From Sphingopyxis macrogoltabida (GTDB lineage Bacteria > Pseudomonadota > Alphaproteobacteria > Sphingomonadales > Sphingomonadaceae), in NCBI RefSeq assembly GCF_001314325.1, contig NZ_CP009429.1:1612501-1676500 (forward strand): DNA of 64,000 nucleotides, given 5' to 3'. The notes under the pieces were generated by a model. It saw only the letters and a list, made by a program, of their open reading frames with translations, was not told the origin of the DNA and did not search any database. A program made the position numbers and the translations under genes. The first letter of the stretch is position 1. Every line of letters starts with the position of its first letter. Below are positions 16,555-24,479 of this stretch, one piece after another.

Positions 16555-17748
16555 TCAGGCGTCCCACGCCAGATGCAGATGTTCGAGCGCCATCACGCTG
16601 CCGCCGCGGCAGGTCTCGTCGCCCTTGGTGACTTGCCGGAAATGGCCGATGCGGCCGAACCAGGCGCGATAGAAGACGATCAGCTCCATCCGCGCCAGAT
16701 GCAGGCCAAGGCAGGTGTGGATGCCCGATCCGAACGCGGCGTGCCGATAAAATTGGCGCTCGACCAACACCGTCTTCGGGTCTTCGGTCAGCCCTTCGTC
16801 CCAGCCGACGAGCGGCAACGGGGCGAGGATGCAGTCGCCGGCGAACAGTTTCACGCCTTCGAGTTCGGTGTCTTCGACGACATAGCGCGGCGTCGCGACG
16901 AAGGCGTAGCGGCGCAGCAATTCTTCGACGAGATTGGGGATCACCGACGGGTCGTCGATCGCACGCTGGCGGAGGGTATCGTCGTGCGCGAGATGGCGCA
17001 TGCCGAAGCTCATCGCATTGGTCACCGTGTCGAGTCCGGCGAGGAACATCAGGAAGCCGATCGACATCAGCTCCTCGAAACCCAGTTTGCGCCCGTCGAC
17101 CTCGCTGACAATGATTTTCGAGATCATGTCGTCGCGCGGCTCGGCCATGCGCTGCTGGATCAGCTCGGCGAGATGGCCGACGATTTGCTGCGCCAGATTG
17201 TTGCGAACTTCGTTGCTCGCCTGCGAATGGAAGAAGCCGGTGACGAGGTGACGGAACTCGTCGAACTTCTCCATCGGAAAGCCGAACAATTCCATGAACA
17301 CCGCGACGGGAAGGCGCGATCCGATCGCCTCGACGAATTCGCATTCGCCTTTGCCGGTCACGCCGTCGAGCAACTGGTCGGTCCAGGCGGTTACCCGGTC
17401 CTCGAGCGGTTCGATGGCTTTCGATTCAAAGAAGGGGCGGAGCATCTGCCGGTAAGGCCGGTGCTCGGGCGGATCGAGCATCTCCGGAATCATCTTCGGC
17501 TGGTCGGGATTGGGCGGGATCGACAGGTAACGGCTCGAGAATATCTCGGGATGCCGCACGACATTCTGCACCGACGAACCCGTGTTGCACACCCAATGGC
17601 CGCCATGGGCGTTGGTCCAGAAGACCGGCGGGGCGGTTTCCTTCAGCTCCCAATAGCGCGCGTGGCAATCGGCGAGCACGCCGGGGTCGGCGATATAATC
17701 GAACTCATGCACCGGTGTTCGCACCGGTTGCGCTGACGACTCGGTCAT
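16555..17748 (-). CDS. Cytochrome P450, CYP101 (P450cam)-like
   Basis: A 397-residue soluble bacterial P450. GLDTVTN is the I-helix oxygen-activation motif, EELLRR the ExxR motif and FGSGIHTCLG the heme loop with ligand Cys346. GHWVCNTG and DPPEHRPYR resemble P450cam and the CYP101 enzymes of Novosphingobium, which hydroxylate terpenoids and ionones. No ferredoxin or ferredoxin reductase gene is in the window, so electrons must come from elsewhere in the genome. It heads a P450-ALDH-SDR operon and diverges from a TetR gene across a perfect 24-bp dyad. Confidence 0.92.
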   Translation of the reverse strand: MTESSAQPVRTPVHEFDYIADPGVLADCHARYWELKETAPPVFWTNAHGGHWVCNTGSSVQNVVRHPEIFSSRYLSIPPNPDQPKMIPEMLDPPEHRPYRQMLRPFFESKAIEPLEDRVTAWTDQLLDGVTGKGECEFVEAIGSRLPVAVFMELFGFPMEKFDEFRHLVTGFFHSQASNEVRNNLAQQIVGHLAELIQQRMAEPRDDMISKIIVSEVDGRKLGFEELMSIGFLMFLAGLDTVTNAMSFGMRHLAHDDTLRQRAIDDPSVIPNLVEELLRRYAFVATPRYVVEDTELEGVKLFAGDCILAPLPLVGWDEGLTEDPKTVLVERQFYRHAAFGSGIHTCLGLHLARMELIVFYRAWFGRIGHFRQVTKGDETCRGGSVMALEHLHLAWDA

Positions 17749-17767
17749 CTATCCTCTCCTCTTGCGC

Positions 17768-17791
17768 ATATGTAAACGACGGTTTACATAT
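17768..17791. promoter_or_regulatory. Perfect TetR-type operator between P450 and tetR
   Basis: Arms ATATGTAAAC (17768-17777) and GTTTACATAT (17782-17791) are perfect complements around GACG. It lies 20 bp from the P450 start and 21 bp from the tetR start, the classic position for a TetR repressor controlling both divergent promoters. Confidence 0.85.
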
Positions 17792-17811
17792 CGAGTCAAC
17801 GGGGAGTGAGC

Positions 17812-18375
17812 ATGGCCACGACGATTACCGATACACCTGCGCGCGACGCCGACCGGACGCGTCAGGCGATCCTTGATGCTGCGCAGCAAATCTTCGCCGA
17901 AAAGGGGTTCGCCGAAGCCGGCGTCCGCGACATCACCGCGCTTGCCGGCGTCAACCCTTCGCTGGTCAGCCGTTATTTCGGCGGCAAGCTGAAGCTGTTC
18001 GAGGCCGCGCTCGATGCGGCGCTCAACACACGCATGATGACCGATCTGCCCAAGGAAGGTTTCGGCAAGGCGATCATGGCGCGCTTTGCCGACGACGACG
18101 ATCGCATCAGTCCGCTGCCGATGATGTTCAGCGCCGCGTCGGACAGCGAAGCGCGCGCGGTGGCGCAACGGCTGCTGCGTGAGCGCGTGTTCGAACCGCT
18201 CAAACACTGGTTCGGCGGCAAGGATGCCGACGTAAAGGCGGCGCGCTTCATGATGGTCTCGCTCGGCTTCTTCGCCTACCGCGACCAGCTTCCGCTCGCC
18301 GAGTTCGCAGGGCGCGTCGAACCGGGGCTGCGCCATTGGCTGGAAAAGGAATTTCAGGCCATCGTCGACGACTGA
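17812..18375 (+). CDS. TetR-family transcriptional repressor
   Basis: A 187-residue regulator. The N-terminal helix-turn-helix reads RTRQAILDAAQQIFAEKGF, then VRDITALAGVNPSLVSRYFG. The C-terminal helical ligand domain is short and divergent, with an RFMMVSLGFF segment typical of TetR_C_17-like proteins. ATG 17812 is used, with GGGGAG 5 nt upstream; an in-frame GTG at 17806 would place the start inside the ribosome site. It very likely binds the 17768-17791 dyad and represses both itself and the P450 operon, responding to the P450 substrate or a product. Confidence 0.9.
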   Translation: MATTITDTPARDADRTRQAILDAAQQIFAEKGFAEAGVRDITALAGVNPSLVSRYFGGKLKLFEAALDAALNTRMMTDLPKEGFGKAIMARFADDDDRISPLPMMFSAASDSEARAVAQRLLRERVFEPLKHWFGGKDADVKAARFMMVSLGFFAYRDQLPLAEFAGRVEPGLRHWLEKEFQAIVDD

Positions 18376-18381
18376 CATTGC

Positions 18382-19269
18382 TCAGGCCGCGAGCAGCGCC
18401 GCCATATCGGCGGGGACAATGAACTGCAGCAAATGCGCGCGCTTCAGACACAAATGCGGATGCGCCTCGTCGGTCATGCCGATCCCGCCGTGGACCTGGA
18501 TATTCGCGCGGCCGTTATCGAGGGCGGCCTGATCGGCGAGCCGTTTTGCTGCGGCAATATGGAATGCGGCATCGCGGTCATCGGCGTCGAGCGTACAGGC
18601 GGCGTAATAGAGCTGTGACCGCGCGACCGCCGCGCGTACTGCCATGTCCGAACAGAGATGCTTGAGCGCCTGGAACCAGCCGATCGGTCGATCGAACTGC
18701 TCGCGCAGCTTCGCATAATCCGCCGCCATATCGCGCGCAGCATCGGCGCAGCCGACGGCATAGGCGGCGGTGAGGAGTTGGAGGTGGAGGAGGGCGTGCG
18801 GGTCGTCGACGGGCTCGATCGCCGCAGGACGGGCGATCCGTGCCAGCGTGGTGGACTGGTCGAGCGAAAACATTGACGATAGCTGGCCGTCGAGCGGGAA
18901 ACCGGCCAAGACGTCGCCGAATGCGCCGAGCGCTCGCGAGGCTTCCACCCCGTCCAGTATCCGAACATCCTCTTGCGCGGGCAAGGCGAGTGCCGTCTTG
19001 CCGGCAGCACCGGTCCAGCGTGCGGCGACCGCGGTCGACAGCAGCGCGACCGGTGCAAGGAACCGCCCCAGTTCGGCGAACAGCAGCGCTTCGGTTGCGT
19101 GGTCGAGCCCCATTTCAGGAGCGGTCATGCCGGTCCATCCCATGGCGTGGAGTTGCTGCCATAGCCCCGCCGACCGCGAACGCGCCCCTGCGAGCGGCAT
19201 ATGATCGCGGCACCAGTCTGCGGTCGCGGTCTGGAGCGCGATCTGTTCGTCGTTCGGGGTCAGGTCCAT
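18382..19269 (-). CDS. Acyl-CoA dehydrogenase, small subunit of a two-subunit enzyme
   Basis: A 295-residue acyl-CoA dehydrogenase homologue, clearly shorter than the usual 380. It keeps the C-terminal dehydrogenase fold (FDRPIGWFQALKH, then IQVHGGIGMTDEAHPHL with the FAD-binding Gln-Gly-Gly region) but has a reduced middle beta domain. Next to a full-length partner this is the pattern of the alpha2-beta2 FadE pairs of actinobacterial steroid catabolism (ChsE1-ChsE2, IpdE1-IpdE2), where the active site and FAD sites form between subunits. The start is ATG 19269, 4 bp after the partner's stop. Last gene of its operon. Confidence 0.85.
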   Translation of the reverse strand: MDLTPNDEQIALQTATADWCRDHMPLAGARSRSAGLWQQLHAMGWTGMTAPEMGLDHATEALLFAELGRFLAPVALLSTAVAARWTGAAGKTALALPAQEDVRILDGVEASRALGAFGDVLAGFPLDGQLSSMFSLDQSTTLARIARPAAIEPVDDPHALLHLQLLTAAYAVGCADAARDMAADYAKLREQFDRPIGWFQALKHLCSDMAVRAAVARSQLYYAACTLDADDRDAAFHIAAAKRLADQAALDNGRANIQVHGGIGMTDEAHPHLCLKRAHLLQFIVPADMAALLAA

Positions 19270-19273
19270 GGAA

Positions 19274-20425
19274 TCACCTTGACTTGGGTAGACCGAGCAG
19301 CCGCTCGCCGATGATGTCGCGCTGGATCTGCGCGGTGCCGCCCGCGATCGTCGCGGCGAACCCGCGCAGATAGTCGCCGACCGCATCATCGTCGCCATAA
19401 GCGAAGTCGATGATGTCCTCGCCCTTCAGCAGCACCGCCATGCGTTTGAGCCGCTGGCCGAGTTCGGAGGTGAAGAGGCGGATCACCGATGCCTCGGGTC
19501 CGGGCTGGCCGGTCCGCAGGACCTCGGAAATATTGCGGTAGGTCATCGCACGTACCGCCGCGACCTCGGAGCGCATCTGTGCGAGACTGTCAGCAATGCG
19601 GTCGTCCTTGATCATGCCCTTTGCGCGGGCTTTCGCGATCAGTTCTTCGATCTCCTGGCTCTGCTTGACCTGGTCGGCGATGAAGCCGGTGCCGCGCTCG
19701 AAGCTGAGCGTCGACATCGCGACCTTCCACCCGTTGCCGAGCCCGCCGACGACATTGGCCAGCGGAATACGCACATCGTCGTAGAAGACCTCGGCAAACT
19801 CGGTCTGCCCCGACATCTTGCGGATCGGCCGCACGGTAATGCCCGGCGCGTGCATGTCGCAAATCACCCAGCTCAGCCCCTTGTGCCGCAGCGAGCCTTC
19901 CTCGGTCCGCAGCACAAGTTCCTGCCAGTCGGCGACATGCGCGAAGCTGGTCCAGATCTTCGAGCCGTTGACGAGCAGCTCGTCACCCTCGATCCGCCCG
20001 CGCGTCTTGATGCCCGCGAGGTCCGATCCCGCGCCGGGTTCCGAAAAGCCCTGACACCAGATCGCCTCGCCCTTCAGGATGCGCGGCAGATGATATGCCT
20101 TCTGTTCCTCGCTCGCATTGAGAATCAGGGTCGGGCCACCATGGTTGATCCCGACGAAATTCGCGCCGATCCATGGCGCATGCGCCTTGGCATATTCCTC
20201 GAGCCAGATGACCTGCTGCACGATCGACAGCCCGCGTCCGCCATAGTCGGTCGGCCAGTTGATCCCCGCCCAGCCGGCGTCGAACAGCCGCCGCTGCCAC
20301 GCCTTGTCGAACCCGATCGCATCGGACGCATCGAGCGGGCGCTTCTCGGCGGGCACATTGGCGTGCAGCCAGTCGCGGCACTCCTCACGAAAGCGCGTTT
20401 CTTCGGGCGAAAATCCGATGTCCAT
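19274..20425 (-). CDS. Acyl-CoA dehydrogenase, large subunit
   Basis: A 383-residue acyl-CoA dehydrogenase. SEPGAGSDLAG is the FAD/acyl loop, GSKIWTS the middle-domain strand and GGTAQIQRDIIGERLLGLP the C-terminal FAD region. Gly replaces the medium-chain-type catalytic Glu in that last motif. Glu243 in SFERGTGF sits where long-chain/isovaleryl-type and FadE enzymes keep their base, and is the likely base. It presumably forms a heterotetramer with the adjacent 295-residue protein. ATG 20425 overlaps the stop of the upstream crotonase (ATGA). Confidence 0.88.
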   Translation of the reverse strand: MDIGFSPEETRFREECRDWLHANVPAEKRPLDASDAIGFDKAWQRRLFDAGWAGINWPTDYGGRGLSIVQQVIWLEEYAKAHAPWIGANFVGINHGGPTLILNASEEQKAYHLPRILKGEAIWCQGFSEPGAGSDLAGIKTRGRIEGDELLVNGSKIWTSFAHVADWQELVLRTEEGSLRHKGLSWVICDMHAPGITVRPIRKMSGQTEFAEVFYDDVRIPLANVVGGLGNGWKVAMSTLSFERGTGFIADQVKQSQEIEELIAKARAKGMIKDDRIADSLAQMRSEVAAVRAMTYRNISEVLRTGQPGPEASVIRLFTSELGQRLKRMAVLLKGEDIIDFAYGDDDAVGDYLRGFAATIAGGTAQIQRDIIGERLLGLPKSR

Positions 20426-21180
20426 CAGACAGCCCTTTTCGCAGCCGCGATTGGCTCGCCTTTCTTGCGCATCGCCGGATCGAACCCTGCGTTGCGCATC
20501 AGTTCGTGGTTCAGCCCCGCGGCGATCCCCATGCCGTCGGTGTCGTAGATCAGGCGCTTGTTCTCGGCATTGCTGTGGCGGCTGTTGCCGAGGATCAGCG
20601 CGGTCAGTTCGGCGACCTTCGCGTCGAGCGCCTCGTCGGCGACACAATAATTGGCGAGCCCCATCGCCGCGGCTTCCTCACCCGAATAGGGCTGGCACGT
20701 CAGCATCATCTCGAGCGCCTTCGCCTGCCCGACGCGCCGCGGCAGCCGCTGCGACAATCCCCAGCCTGGCACCAGCCCCCATTTGCCGTGCGTGTCGGCA
20801 AAGCGTGCGCTCGTGCCGCAGACGATGAAATCGGCCGCGAGCGCGAGTTCGAGCCCGCCGGTGTAACAGGTGCCACGCACCTTCGCGATCACCGGCTGGC
20901 GCAGCTTCGTGAGCCGTTCGACGATCAGCATCTCCTGCCGCAACCAGCCGAGCGCATCGGCGTGCGGCGGCGATTTCAGATCATGCCCCGCGCAGAAATG
21001 CTCGCCGGCGCCGGTGATCACCACCAGCCCGGCATCGCCGACGCCCTCCTCGATATCGCGGATATGCGCGCGAAATTCGCGGAACAGCTCGCGGTTGATC
21101 GCATTGCGCTTGTCGGGCCGGTTGAGCGTCAGCGTGCAGACGCCGTCCGCATCGTCGCGCAAGACGAGTGGCTCGCTCAT
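20425..21180 (-). CDS. Crotonase-family protein with one catalytic Glu replaced
   Basis: A 251-residue enoyl-CoA hydratase/isomerase fold: NRPDKRNAIN, the oxyanion segment HFCAGHDLKSP, then GGLELALAADF. The first conserved Glu (GLEL) is present, but the second, normally PEI or PEL, is replaced by THGKWG. Hydration normally uses both residues, so this may be an isomerase, hydrolase, C-C lyase or dehalogenase-like crotonase. It overlaps the neighbouring SDR and acyl-CoA dehydrogenase genes by a few bases at each end, indicating tight co-translation. Confidence 0.85.
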   Translation of the reverse strand: MSEPLVLRDDADGVCTLTLNRPDKRNAINRELFREFRAHIRDIEEGVGDAGLVVITGAGEHFCAGHDLKSPPHADALGWLRQEMLIVERLTKLRQPVIAKVRGTCYTGGLELALAADFIVCGTSARFADTHGKWGLVPGWGLSQRLPRRVGQAKALEMMLTCQPYSGEEAAAMGLANYCVADEALDAKVAELTALILGNSRHSNAENKRLIYDTDGMGIAAGLNHELMRNAGFDPAMRKKGEPIAAAKRAV

Positions 21181-22088
21181 GCGCCGTCCCCGCGCGTCTT
21201 CGCGATCGCGTCGCGCGCGCTGCCGCTCTCCATCGCGCGCTTGCCGAACTGCTCGCGGATCGGCACGAACTCGGGCATCACCAGCGACCGGCGCAGCCAG
21301 TTGGCGGCATCGACCACCAGCGTGTGCCCGCTGATATAGGTCGCATAGGGCGAGCAGAGAAAGGTCGCCGCCCAGCCCAGTTCGCGCACTTCGCCGACGC
21401 GCATGCCCGGAATGGTATTGTCGCCGCGCTCGCCCTCGCGGTGGCGCGTCATATGCGCGGGCAGATCGTCGTGCGGGAAGCGTCCCGGCGCGATGCAATT
21501 GACGCGGATCCCGTCGGGCGCCCATTCGACCGCGAGGCTCTGGGTGAGGTTGGTCACGCCCGCCTTCGCGGCCGCCGAATGCGACGTGCCCGGCCCCCCG
21601 GTCCAGCTATAGGTCGCGCCGATGTTCAGGATAGCCCCCGGCAACCCCGCCGCCAGCCGCCGCACCGCAAACTCGCGGCTGCAATTATAGGTGCCGTTCA
21701 GCACGATATCGACGACGGTGCGAAAGCCGTTCGGTGTCATTTCCTCGGCGGGGGCAGGGAAATTGCCCGCGGCATTGTTGATCAGCACATCGACCGGGCC
21801 GAGCTTCGCCTCGATCTCGTCGAATGCGCGCGCGATCGCATCGGGATCGCGCACATCGCAGGCGACCGCAATGACCTCGGCGCCGACCGCCTCGATCGCG
21901 GCGATGCCGGCGACAAGATGGTCGGGCTTGCGGCTCAGCACTGCGATCTTCGCGCCCAGCCGCGCGAACTCGACCGCCATGCCCTTGCCGAGCCCGGTCC
22001 CGCCGCCGGTTACCGCGACGACCTGTCCATCGTAGGTGCCGTCGGGCAGCGCCTTGGCGCCGAGCGGGGGAGGGGAAGGAAGCGCCAT
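21177..22088 (-). CDS. SDR, 2,4-dienoyl-CoA reductase-like
   Basis: A 303-residue SDR with TGGGTGLG, NNAAGNFP and the DECR-type active-site arrangement: Tyr in NIGATYSWTG followed by HSAAAK. DECR1 enzymes use such Tyr, Ser and Lys residues to reduce 2,4-dienoyl-CoA with NADPH. It resembles the SDR at 9645-10526, including the C-terminal MPEFVPIREQ against MPDFVPPRER, so the two look like paralogues serving different branches. It lies one base from the upstream hydratase stop and overlaps the next crotonase. Confidence 0.86.
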   Translation of the reverse strand: MALPSPPPLGAKALPDGTYDGQVVAVTGGGTGLGKGMAVEFARLGAKIAVLSRKPDHLVAGIAAIEAVGAEVIAVACDVRDPDAIARAFDEIEAKLGPVDVLINNAAGNFPAPAEEMTPNGFRTVVDIVLNGTYNCSREFAVRRLAAGLPGAILNIGATYSWTGGPGTSHSAAAKAGVTNLTQSLAVEWAPDGIRVNCIAPGRFPHDDLPAHMTRHREGERGDNTIPGMRVGEVRELGWAATFLCSPYATYISGHTLVVDAANWLRRSLVMPEFVPIREQFGKRAMESGSARDAIAKTRGDGA

Positions 22089-22089
22089 C

Positions 22090-22869
22090 CTATTTCCCCT
22101 TGTAGCTCGGCGCGCGCTTCTCGCGGATCGCGGCGCGCGCTTCCTGATAGTCGTCGGTCTTGAAGAGATAGCTCTGCGCGTAGAGTTCGGCGCGCGTGCC
22201 GGTGCGGATCGTCGGGCCGTGCATCAGGTTGATCATCTCTTTCGCCAGCGCGAGGTTGATCGGCGGCCGCGCCGCGATGTCGCGCGCTATCTCCAGCGCC
22301 CTCGCGTCGAGCTCCCCGGGCGCGACGACGAAGTCGACCGCCCCCCATTCGAGCGCGGTCGCGGCGTCGATCTTCTGCCCCGACATCACCATAAATTTGG
22401 TGCGCGACGGCCCGATCAGCGCGGTCATCATCTGCGTGCCGCCGGTGTCGGGCAGCACGCCATAGAGGATCTCGGGCAAGGCCAGCTTCAGCGTCGTGTC
22501 GCTGATGCGGATATCGGCCGCGAGCGCCAGTTCGCACCCGCCGCCGATCGCGCCACCCTTCAGCGCGGCGACGATCGGCTTGGTCGATTCCTGCATTTTC
22601 AGCCGCCCCTCCTGGTGCCGCCGCACGAAGTGGAAATCGCTCTCGTCGCGCGCGCGATGCCCCAGCACATTGGTATCGCGTCCCGAACAGAAGCTCTTGC
22701 CGTTGGCGCGGATCAGGATCGTGCTGGTCTCGGTCTCTTCGAGCGCCTCGCCGAGCAATTTCTGGAACAGCGACGACATTGCGTCGTCCATCGCATTGTG
22801 CCGGTCGGGCCGGTTCAGCGTCAGGATACGCAAGGCGCCTTCGCGCTCGCTTAGGATCAGGTCGGCCAT
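22090..22869 (-). CDS. Enoyl-CoA hydratase
   Basis: A 259-residue crotonase with both catalytic glutamates: GGGCELALAADI (Glu144-type) and ALPEILYGVLP (Glu164-type); the oxyanion segment is SFCSGRDTN. It probably hydrates a trans-2-enoyl-CoA made by the acyl-CoA dehydrogenase pair. ATG 22869 is preferred to ATG 22881 because GGGAGCGG lies just before it. First gene of the 22869-18382 operon. Operator copy C lies 36 nt upstream, in the divergent promoter shared with the SDR at 22954. Confidence 0.87.
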   Translation of the reverse strand: MADLILSEREGALRILTLNRPDRHNAMDDAMSSLFQKLLGEALEETETSTILIRANGKSFCSGRDTNVLGHRARDESDFHFVRRHQEGRLKMQESTKPIVAALKGGAIGGGCELALAADIRISDTTLKLALPEILYGVLPDTGGTQMMTALIGPSRTKFMVMSGQKIDAATALEWGAVDFVVAPGELDARALEIARDIAARPPINLALAKEMINLMHGPTIRTGTRAELYAQSYLFKTDDYQEARAAIREKRAPSYKGK

Positions 22870-22905
22870 CTCCGCTCCCATTTTCTTTTCGGCAGGGCTT
22901 GCACG

Positions 22906-22921
22906 ACTTGTATAACTAAGT
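22906..22921. promoter_or_regulatory. Conserved AT-rich operator, copy C
   Basis: On the minus strand it reads ACTTAGTTATACAAGT; flanking GACTT and AAGTC arms (22905-22909 and 22918-22922) make a 5-8-5 dyad. It lies 36 nt before the enoyl-CoA hydratase start and 32 nt before the divergent SDR start, so both operons can be co-controlled. Confidence 0.68.
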
Positions 22922-22953
22922 CAATTATGTCGAAACGCTAGGGGAGAGAGAAA

Positions 22954-23718
22954 ATGGCGGAGCTTAGCGGAAAGACCGCGCTCGTCACCGGCGCGTCACG
23001 CGGCATCGGCGCCGCGATCGCCCGCCGACTCGGCGCAGCCGGCGCGCATGTCGCGGTCAATTATGCTGGCAGCAAGGATGCTGCCGAAACACTCGTCGCG
23101 GAAATCATTGCGGATGGCGGGCAGGCCTTTGCCATACAGGCCGACGTCGGCATCATGGCGGGCATCACATCGATGCTCGCCGCCTGCGACATGGCCTTCG
23201 GTGGCACCCCCAATCTCGACATCCTCGTCAACAACGCCGGGGTCGGCGGCGAGGGCGACACGGGCAGCCTCCGGAAATGCGATGAGGAATTGTTCGACCG
23301 GATGATCGCGGTGAATCAGAAGGCGCCGCATTTCATCACCCAGCTCTGCCTCGATCGCCTCCGCGACGGCGGGCGCATCGTCAACATCGGCTCGCTCGGC
23401 GGACGCTCGGCGCTGCCGCCTTTCGCCGCCTATGCCGCGACCAAGCGCGCGCTGCAGAGCCTCACCATGTCCACCGCGGTCGTCGTCGGCCCGCGCGGTA
23501 TCACCTGTAACCTCGTCGCGCCCGGTGCGGTCGATACCGAATTCAACAAGACCTTGTCCGAAAAGCCCGGCTGGGCCGAGGCGACGTCGAAACTCACTCC
23601 GATGAAGCGCCTCGGCGTGCCCGAGGATATCGCGGGCGCCGTGATGATGCTCTGCCGCGACGAGGCGCATTGGGTCACCGGCCAGATCGTCGAAGCGAGC
23701 GGAGGGCTGTTCCTGTGA
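22954..23718 (+). CDS. FabG-like SDR, first of a tandem pair
   Basis: A 254-residue SDR: TGASRGIG, NNAGVGGEG, NIGSLGG serine region, YAATK (Tyr and Lys), ending GQIVEASGGLFL. It shares long stretches with the next gene (for example NYAGSKDAAE and DIAGAVMML), so the two are a tandem duplication. Expected activity is NAD(P)H-dependent reduction or oxidation at a beta-hydroxy/keto position. It opens the seven-gene plus-strand operon 22954-29450 behind operator copy C; GGGGAGAGAG lies just upstream. Confidence 0.88.
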   Translation: MAELSGKTALVTGASRGIGAAIARRLGAAGAHVAVNYAGSKDAAETLVAEIIADGGQAFAIQADVGIMAGITSMLAACDMAFGGTPNLDILVNNAGVGGEGDTGSLRKCDEELFDRMIAVNQKAPHFITQLCLDRLRDGGRIVNIGSLGGRSALPPFAAYAATKRALQSLTMSTAVVVGPRGITCNLVAPGAVDTEFNKTLSEKPGWAEATSKLTPMKRLGVPEDIAGAVMMLCRDEAHWVTGQIVEASGGLFL

Positions 23719-24479
23719 GCGACCTTAGGGGCAAGACCGCGCTCGTCACCGGCGGCTCGCGCGGCATTGGCGCCGCAATTGTGCAGCGGCTGGGTCAGGC
23801 GGGGGCGCATGTCGCAGTCAACTATGCCGGCAGCAAGGACGCCGCCGAGGCGCTGGTCGCCGAGATCGAAGCGGCGGGCGGCAAGGCCTTCGCGGCGCAG
23901 GCCGACGTCTCGTCGCTTGCGGGCATCGAGGCGCTATTCGCAGCCTGCGACCGCGAATTCGGCGGCGCGCCCAATCTCGATATCCTCATTAACAACGCCG
24001 GGGTCGGCCGCGGCGGGCGCGACGGCACGCTCAAGGGCGCGGGCGAGGCGCTGTTCGACGAACTCTTCGCGGTCAACGTCAAGGGCCCGCATTTTGTCAC
24101 GCAAGCCGCGTTGCCGCGGCTGCGTGACGGCGGGCGCATCGTCAACATCGGTTCGATGTCGGGCAAGGTCGGCCAGCCCTTCGCTGCCAGCTATGCGATG
24201 ACCAAGCGTGCGATCCAGAGCCTGACCTTCAGTACAGCCTTGGCGGTCGCCAAGCGGCAGATCACCTGCAACTGCATCGCCCCCGGCGCGGTGGCGACCG
24301 AATTCATCGCGGCGCTGCGGGAACAGCCGGGCTGGGACGAGGCCACCGCCAAGCACACCCCGATGGGCCGCCTCGGCGAGCCAGAGGATATCGCCGGCGC
24401 GGTCATGATGCTGCTCGGCGACGATGCGCGCTGGGTGACGGGGCAGGTGATCGAGGCGAGCGGAGGCCTCGCGCTCTGA
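23715..24479 (+). CDS. FabG-like SDR, second of a tandem pair
   Basis: A 254-residue SDR, the same length as its neighbour: TGGSRGIG, NNAGVGRGG, NIGSMSG, YAMTK, ending GQVIEASGGLAL. It starts with GTG 23715 overlapping the previous stop (GTGA). Duplication followed by divergence, with the catalytic residues kept in both, suggests two stereochemical or positional specificities, or two subunits of one heteromeric enzyme. The substrate is unknown. Confidence 0.87.
   Translation: MSDLRGKTALVTGGSRGIGAAIVQRLGQAGAHVAVNYAGSKDAAEALVAEIEAAGGKAFAAQADVSSLAGIEALFAACDREFGGAPNLDILINNAGVGRGGRDGTLKGAGEALFDELFAVNVKGPHFVTQAALPRLRDGGRIVNIGSMSGKVGQPFAASYAMTKRAIQSLTFSTALAVAKRQITCNCIAPGAVATEFIAALREQPGWDEATAKHTPMGRLGEPEDIAGAVMMLLGDDARWVTGQVIEASGGLAL

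Noticed and set aside
15106..17736. An open frame of 876 codons on the plus strand
   Set aside because: It lies antisense to the aldehyde dehydrogenase and P450 genes, whose catalytic motifs are intact, and its translation is Arg/Asp/His-rich low-complexity without a domain. It is a GC-bias shadow.
22911..22927. Reading operator copy C as a plus-strand TATAAC/GTTATA hexamer dyad
   Set aside because: The right hexamer is too degenerate in that orientation; the minus-strand 16-base form matches the other copies much better.
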